A stretch of 64,000 nt of DNA, taken from assembly GCF_900128505.1 (NCBI RefSeq), contig NZ_LT669940.1:1482764-1546763 (forward strand). Direction: 5' to 3'. Every line of letters starts with the position of its first letter. The first letter of the stretch is position 1. This DNA comes from Parabacteroides timonensis (GTDB taxonomy: Bacteria; Bacteroidota; Bacteroidia; Bacteroidales; Tannerellaceae). Under the pieces are notes generated by a model. The model saw only the letters and a list, made by a program, of their open reading frames with translations, was not told the DNA's origin and did not search any database. Shown in pieces: positions 59,913 through 64,000 of this stretch. The position numbers and the translations under genes are program-made.

Positions 59913-60686
59913 ATGAAGATATTAATATTAGGTGCCGGAAAGATGGGTTCTTTCTTCACCGATTTGCTTAGCTTTGACCACGAAGTAGCCGTATTAGAGA
60001 GTGATCCGAAAAGGATGCGTTTCATTTACAATGCTCTTCGTCTTCAAAAACCGGAAGAGGTTGCAGAGTTTGCTCCTGAATTGGTCATCAACTGTGTGAC
60101 ATTGAACTATACGATCGAAGCATTTAAAGCTGTCCTTCCTTACCTTCAACCGTATTGTATTATTTCGGATATAGCATCCGTAAAAACCCATCTGAAAGAG
60201 TTCTACGAAACTTGCGGCTTCCCGTATGTTTCCACTCACCCGATGTTCGGCCCTACTTTTGCCAACCTGGGACAGTTGGAGAAAGAAAATACAATCATTA
60301 TCTCCGAAGGTGACCATCTGGGAAAGATTTTCTTCAAAGATATTTATGCCAGTCTGCGCCTGCATATCTGCGAATACACATTCGAAGAACACGACAAGGT
60401 GGTAGCTTATTCATTAGGTATTCCTTTTGCGTCGACAATGGTATTTGCCGCAACGATGAAACATCAGGATGCACCGGGTACGACATTCAAGCGTCACATG
60501 AAGATCGCACGCGGACTGTTGTCGGAAGACGATTATCTGTTGACTGAAATCCTTTTTAACCCGCGTACACCGAAACAGATCGCTCGTATCCAGGAAGAGC
60601 TGAATATTCTTCAGGATATTATTAAGGATAAAGATTCGGAAGCAATGAAAGGTTATCTGACCAAGATTCGTAAAAACATTGAATAA
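59913..60686 (+). CDS. tyrA: Prephenate dehydrogenase
   Basis: This 257-residue protein has an N-terminal Rossmann domain with ILILGAGKMGSFFTDLL (about 3-19). The conserved IISDIASVKTHL and STHPMFGPTFANLG (about 85-120) identify prephenate/arogenate dehydrogenases, which convert prephenate to 4-hydroxyphenylpyruvate for Tyr synthesis. The C-terminal half is helical and there is no ACT domain, so feedback control must be elsewhere, for instance through the attenuator and the mutase fusion. It is the last gene of the operon, after a strong hairpin, which may lower its expression. Confidence 0.93.
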   Translation: MKILILGAGKMGSFFTDLLSFDHEVAVLESDPKRMRFIYNALRLQKPEEVAEFAPELVINCVTLNYTIEAFKAVLPYLQPYCIISDIASVKTHLKEFYETCGFPYVSTHPMFGPTFANLGQLEKENTIIISEGDHLGKIFFKDIYASLRLHICEYTFEEHDKVVAYSLGIPFASTMVFAATMKHQDAPGTTFKRHMKIARGLLSEDDYLLTEILFNPRTPKQIARIQEELNILQDIIKDKDSEAMKGYLTKIRKNIE

Positions 60687-60739
60687 CAATCATCACTACC
60701 CGCGCAGGTAGTCGTAATTACCCGCACGGCTGTTTTTCA

Positions 60740-60777
60740 TTCCCCGCGCAGCTAATCGTCACTACCTGCGCGGGGAA
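60740..60777 (+). terminator. Terminator of the Phe/Tyr operon
   Basis: TTCCCCGCGCAG (60740-60751) pairs with CTGCGCGGGGAA (60766-60777) and TTTTATCTTT follows. Related short sequences (CTACCCGCGCAGGTAG near 60700 and TTACCCGCACGG near 60718) precede it, so the element looks built from repeats. Confidence 0.8.
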
Positions 60778-60817
60778 TTTTATCTTTATAACTATATTTA
60801 TCAGTCAAATCGCAATC

Positions 60818-63322
60818 TTATTCAGTAATGAAATGACCTTGTCCCACACTCCAGTCGTTACCGAAGAAACCGGATACCTCAACTCCATGAATACCATCTT
60901 TCAGGACATCCACATTAAAGATCAATAAGTCGGGAAAACCGGTAATGCCGGAGATATAATCATTCGGATAGGTTGCTTTCATTCCTTCGATACCAGTTCC
61001 GGCCACTACGCCGACGCTGGCTGTACGGCTATCGGGACGGGGATAGACGAAATAAGTACCCAGATTATTACCCTTCATTACTTTTTCTCCCATCCGTATC
61101 TCACCTTTCAGAACCTGTACCGGAGCATTCTTCAAAAGCTTATTCCAGGCTTTGTTGTTCGCTGCATTTCCATAAAGCACAACATTCCGGTCGGCATAGG
61201 CAGACGGAGCAAAGTCTTTATCGGCAATCACTTCGATAGAACCGTTTCCTCTGTAAAGGAATGTTTCCGCATCGAACCGTGCTTTATTCTGATACCATGC
61301 ATTTTCTTCTTTATTCCCCCCGGTGGCATATACAAATACCACATTATTGTCGAAAGCCTGCTTGAAACCTCCATAACGTGAAGGATATTTCTCCGTTACC
61401 GATACCTCATCGATCAATGTCCATTTACCGGAAACTTTCTTCAAGACAGCCGGTTTACTTCCATCTGCACGAAGCGTTTCATTGTCGATCGTTATTATTG
61501 CTTCCGTTGGAAGTTTCAAAGCAGAAAGATCAAATGTGAGGGAAGCCACATTCGAGGTTGTTCCTTCAAGTCCTTTGTCGGTTTGCTTGAAAGATAAAGA
61601 AGAAAAAGCGTAAGCGGTATCCTGCTGATTTATGGTTACCCAATAATCTTTAGCGGAAATAGCAGGAGAGGCCGTATGAAATTCCAGTTGCTTCACTTCG
61701 CCGGCTGCCGGAACTTTATGCCAACGGAAATAATCGAAAATAGGTTTCCAGTCTACACTCTCGTTGCTGTACCAATGCGAACCGCCGGGATATTCATAAT
61801 AACAGAAGTCCGGATGGAAAGTACCCAATAATTCACGCATCTGGCGTACCTGCTGGATCGGAACCACATTGTCGGAGTCGCCATGCAGGATATAGATACC
61901 CGATTGCAGGAAGTTTTTCTTCAGATCCAAGACACGTCCGGCATTAGCAGCCCGGCAAATCATATTGAAATGCTTCTCTCCCACATTGGCAGCATCGGCA
62001 TTCGGCCGGGAGTACCGGGCAATATCCGGATAACTGGCACAGGGAGCGATAGCAGCAAAACGATCGGGATAAGTAACACCGAGGAACCATGTCCCGTGTC
62101 CACCCATCGAATGACCGGTCAGATAGGTATGCGACGGATCGGTTTTTAATACATTCTCTGCTTCGGCAAGAACTTCCATTGCGTCGACACGTCCCCACTC
62201 TTCCCAGTTGAAACCGAAGGGACGGCGGTTGGTCGGAGCGACGATATGTCCCCAGTCTTTCGGAGCATAAGCACGGGCCTGATTGCGGGCTTCCACAGAT
62301 GCACCGTGAACAGAGAGGAATAATGCCTGATTATCAGCCTGAGTCGTGGATGGAGTCACACTATAATATTGCACGCTACCATCTACATTACTGATAAAAG
62401 TCCGTTCATGAATGGAAGAAGCGTCTTTTTGCTGCAAAGCGATTTCGGTGCGGTCGATCTCTTTTCCTGACTTATCCAATAGAGTAACAGTAGCCTTCGT
62501 TTCTCCTTTCTTTGTGGAAACGGCTGCCGGAACCTGGAATTTTACCTTACGTACCATCATAGGCATGATATCGTCCGTTGCAATAGTAGCTACCTCACCG
62601 CTTTCCAGTTTACACTGTATCTTTAATCCGGACAAATTCTTATCCTGCGCATTGACAACACGGATGGCAGCCCATTTCTCTCCCGTTTCTCCATTAATAA
62701 TGTCCGGCAAGGTCATATCCCTTTTAGTTAACATCACCGGTTTAGTTGGAATTATCAACTTGGCTTCTACCCGACCGAAACGTCCCGGAGTGAAGATAAA
62801 TTCGTTATTCCCCTTTTGCAAACGGAAAGGGATCAGCGTATAAGCAAAATCATAATGATCACCTTCGTGTGGCATACCATTGATAAAAGTACGAGTGTTT
62901 CCACTCGATTCGAGTAAGGCAATCTGGGGTTTATCCGCTTCATAAGCGGTATAAACATAAGCACGACGTAAGGCACGATTAGCAAACTTTCCGGTAGAGT
63001 CGGCAGCGATCGGAGTCCATTGTACGGCTTCCCGGGTACGTCCATAGTTCGTTGCAGTCAGGTCATTTTCCGAAGGAGTACGGAATTTGCCGGTTGCCAT
63101 CTCCCATCCGAGACCGTCGGAAGTAGCAAATAAATAACCGGAAGGGGCTGTCACCGGAACATAATATCCCTGTTTGAAGGCATGGAGTATGATACCTTCG
63201 TCTACACGTTCCACTCTCTCTTTTCCAAAATACTCGACAATATTACCCGTCGTTTGTTGTGCTATCAGCGGAGCCATACTTATAAACAGCCCGGTAGCAA
63301 TCAGAATGTACATTTTCTTCAT
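60818..63322 (-). CDS. Large secreted alpha/beta hydrolase (prolyl-oligopeptidase/esterase-like)
   Basis: This 834-residue protein has a signal peptide (LIATGLFISMAPLIAQ). The N-terminal ~330 residues are beta-rich, with a carbohydrate-binding look. The hydrolase core has LTGHSMGGHGTWFLGVTYP (nucleophile Ser near residue 416), ILHGDSDNVVPIQQVRQM (acid near 490) and YPGGSHWYSNES (His near 523). A C-terminal beta domain of about 270 residues follows. The S9/esterase superfamily is clear, but peptidase or carbohydrate-esterase activity cannot be chosen. The neighbour upstream is a sulfatase gene, so both may be part of another glycan-degrading cluster that continues past the window. Confidence 0.8.
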   Translation of the reverse strand: MKKMYILIATGLFISMAPLIAQQTTGNIVEYFGKERVERVDEGIILHAFKQGYYVPVTAPSGYLFATSDGLGWEMATGKFRTPSENDLTATNYGRTREAVQWTPIAADSTGKFANRALRRAYVYTAYEADKPQIALLESSGNTRTFINGMPHEGDHYDFAYTLIPFRLQKGNNEFIFTPGRFGRVEAKLIIPTKPVMLTKRDMTLPDIINGETGEKWAAIRVVNAQDKNLSGLKIQCKLESGEVATIATDDIMPMMVRKVKFQVPAAVSTKKGETKATVTLLDKSGKEIDRTEIALQQKDASSIHERTFISNVDGSVQYYSVTPSTTQADNQALFLSVHGASVEARNQARAYAPKDWGHIVAPTNRRPFGFNWEEWGRVDAMEVLAEAENVLKTDPSHTYLTGHSMGGHGTWFLGVTYPDRFAAIAPCASYPDIARYSRPNADAANVGEKHFNMICRAANAGRVLDLKKNFLQSGIYILHGDSDNVVPIQQVRQMRELLGTFHPDFCYYEYPGGSHWYSNESVDWKPIFDYFRWHKVPAAGEVKQLEFHTASPAISAKDYWVTINQQDTAYAFSSLSFKQTDKGLEGTTSNVASLTFDLSALKLPTEAIITIDNETLRADGSKPAVLKKVSGKWTLIDEVSVTEKYPSRYGGFKQAFDNNVVFVYATGGNKEENAWYQNKARFDAETFLYRGNGSIEVIADKDFAPSAYADRNVVLYGNAANNKAWNKLLKNAPVQVLKGEIRMGEKVMKGNNLGTYFVYPRPDSRTASVGVVAGTGIEGMKATYPNDYISGITGFPDLLIFNVDVLKDGIHGVEVSGFFGNDWSVGQGHFITE

Positions 63323-63361
63323 GTGAAATAAATTAGTGGTTGTAAAATTGTTTTGACGAAA

Positions 63362-63415
63362 AAAGGAGACTGTGTTATCTGAGGGCTATTCAGTCCTTTT
63401 ATCACAGCCTCCTTT
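63362..63415 (-). terminator. Terminator downstream of the sulfatase gene
   Basis: AAAGGAGACTGTG (63362-63374) pairs with CACAGCCTCCTTT (63403-63415) with one wobble. On the minus strand TTTTTT follows the stem. It separates the sulfatase from the hydrolase gene. Confidence 0.8.
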
Positions 63416-63434
63416 ACTATAAAGTGAATTGTTA

Positions 63435-64000
63435 TTACATCCAGTAATATTGATCCATTATTTCCTTCATCCGTGGCGTATCGGCATCGGTATCTCCTAC
63501 TTCCTCACGAAGTTTCAATAATTCCTGCTTCATTTCCTTGATGATATCTTTATACTGAGGATCATTATACATGTTCTTATCCTCCTTCGGATCTACCTGC
63601 AAATCATGGAATTCCCATGCCGGAGTGGTCGGCGTTTCTTCCGACCCCGTAGCATTCAGGCGGTCACCATACAGGAACATCAGTTTATAACGCTCGTTAC
63701 GTATACCCATATGAGCAGGACGGATGGAATGATGTGTCCAGTAGCGATAATACATTTCTTTCCGCCAGTCGGCAGACGTCTCCCCTTTCAGATTCTTCCG
63801 GAAGCTTTTACCTTGCGACAAATCCGGTGCTTTTACTCCGGCGTAATCGGCCAGCGTCGAAGCAAAGTCGACATTCAGGATAATATCTTTATTACGTGTT
63901 CCGGCCGGAATTTCTTTCGGGTAACGGATCACAAAAGGCATGTGCAAAGGTTCTTCGTACATCATCCGCTTATCGAACATGCCATGCTCACCCAGGAAAT
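63435..64000 (-). CDS. Sulfatase, C-terminal part (truncated by window edge)
   Basis: The frame stays open to the window end, reading FLGEHGMFDKRMMYEEPLHMP at the edge, so the true start lies beyond 64000. This segment is the conserved second half of S1-type formylglycine sulfatases: the GEHG...KR motif with the active-site His and Lys, ILNVDFASTLADYAGV, then a C-terminal subdomain (YYRYWTHHSIRPAHMGIRNERYKLMFLYG, EFHDLQVDPKEDKNMYNDPQYKDI). The catalytic Cys/Ser that becomes formylglycine is outside the window. It probably desulfates a host or algal/plant glycan; the substrate is unknown. Confidence 0.9.
   Translation of the reverse strand, partial: FLGEHGMFDKRMMYEEPLHMPFVIRYPKEIPAGTRNKDIILNVDFASTLADYAGVKAPDLSQGKSFRKNLKGETSADWRKEMYYRYWTHHSIRPAHMGIRNERYKLMFLYGDRLNATGSEETPTTPAWEFHDLQVDPKEDKNMYNDPQYKDIIKEMKQELLKLREEVGDTDADTPRMKEIMDQYYWM

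Overview
The window reads as a Bacteroidales chromosome, most like a gut Parabacteroides. The basis is SusC/SusD outer-membrane nutrient uptake, a hybrid two-component regulator, type IX secretion (T9SS) sorting domains, promoters of the Bacteroidetes type (TAnnTTTG at -7, TTTG at about -33), and a surface-polysaccharide locus with an invertible promoter. No rRNA, tRNA or CRISPR array was seen.

Region 1 (1-21.3 kb) is a surface-glycan locus, mostly on the minus strand. From right to left there is a tyrosine recombinase, a ~0.5 kb segment bounded by inverted repeats that carries one promoter, and a tight five-gene block: WecA/MraY-like lipid-linked sugar initiator, GT4 transferase, O-antigen ligase/polymerase, ABC flippase, GT25 transferase. 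As read here the promoter faces away from this block, so the predicted state is OFF. A second minus-strand block holds a CMP-sialic acid synthetase, a GT2-like transferase, a sialyltransferase-like protein (GT52), an alpha-1,2-fucosyltransferase (GT11), an OmpA-like lipoprotein and an alpha-1,3-fucosyltransferase (GT10). A sulfotransferase and an acetyltransferase lie further left. Together these suggest a sialylated, fucosylated and perhaps sulfated host-like glycan. Phage-like genes sit within the locus: a winged-helix protein plus DnaB paralog, DUF4248, an HU-like protein, a glucosaminidase, a small membrane protein and an Rpn/PD-(D/E)XK nuclease. There are also several unusual repeats, including a stray dnaB fragment, a 22-bp tandem repeat, 10-bp phased repeats and a cluster of mini-palindromes.

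Region 2 (21.4-33.5 kb) has dps and then a tandem duplication of a two-gene unit: a ~1,456-residue T9SS cargo protein followed by an outer-membrane beta-barrel protein. The last ~3.3 kb of the two units are collinear without indels and nearly identical at the 3' end, but the N-terminal heads are unrelated.

Region 3 (33.5-55.6 kb) is a polysaccharide-utilisation locus: SusC, SusD, a zinc-metalloprotease-like lipoprotein, GH27, GH97, two GH127 and a DPP-IV-like S9 peptidase, with a divergent hybrid two-component regulator. Beta-L-arabinofuranosidases, alpha-galactosidases and a proline-type peptidase together fit plant extensin-type hydroxyproline-rich glycoproteins, an inferred substrate.

Region 4 (55.6-60.8 kb) has oxyR and then a Phe/Tyr biosynthetic operon (prephenate dehydratase, aminotransferase, DAHP synthase-chorismate mutase, prephenate dehydrogenase). 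A 24-codon Phe/Tyr-rich leader peptide and a terminator/antiterminator pair precede it, a classical attenuator. Region 5 (60.8-64 kb) has a large secreted alpha/beta hydrolase and the 3' part of a sulfatase that runs off the window.
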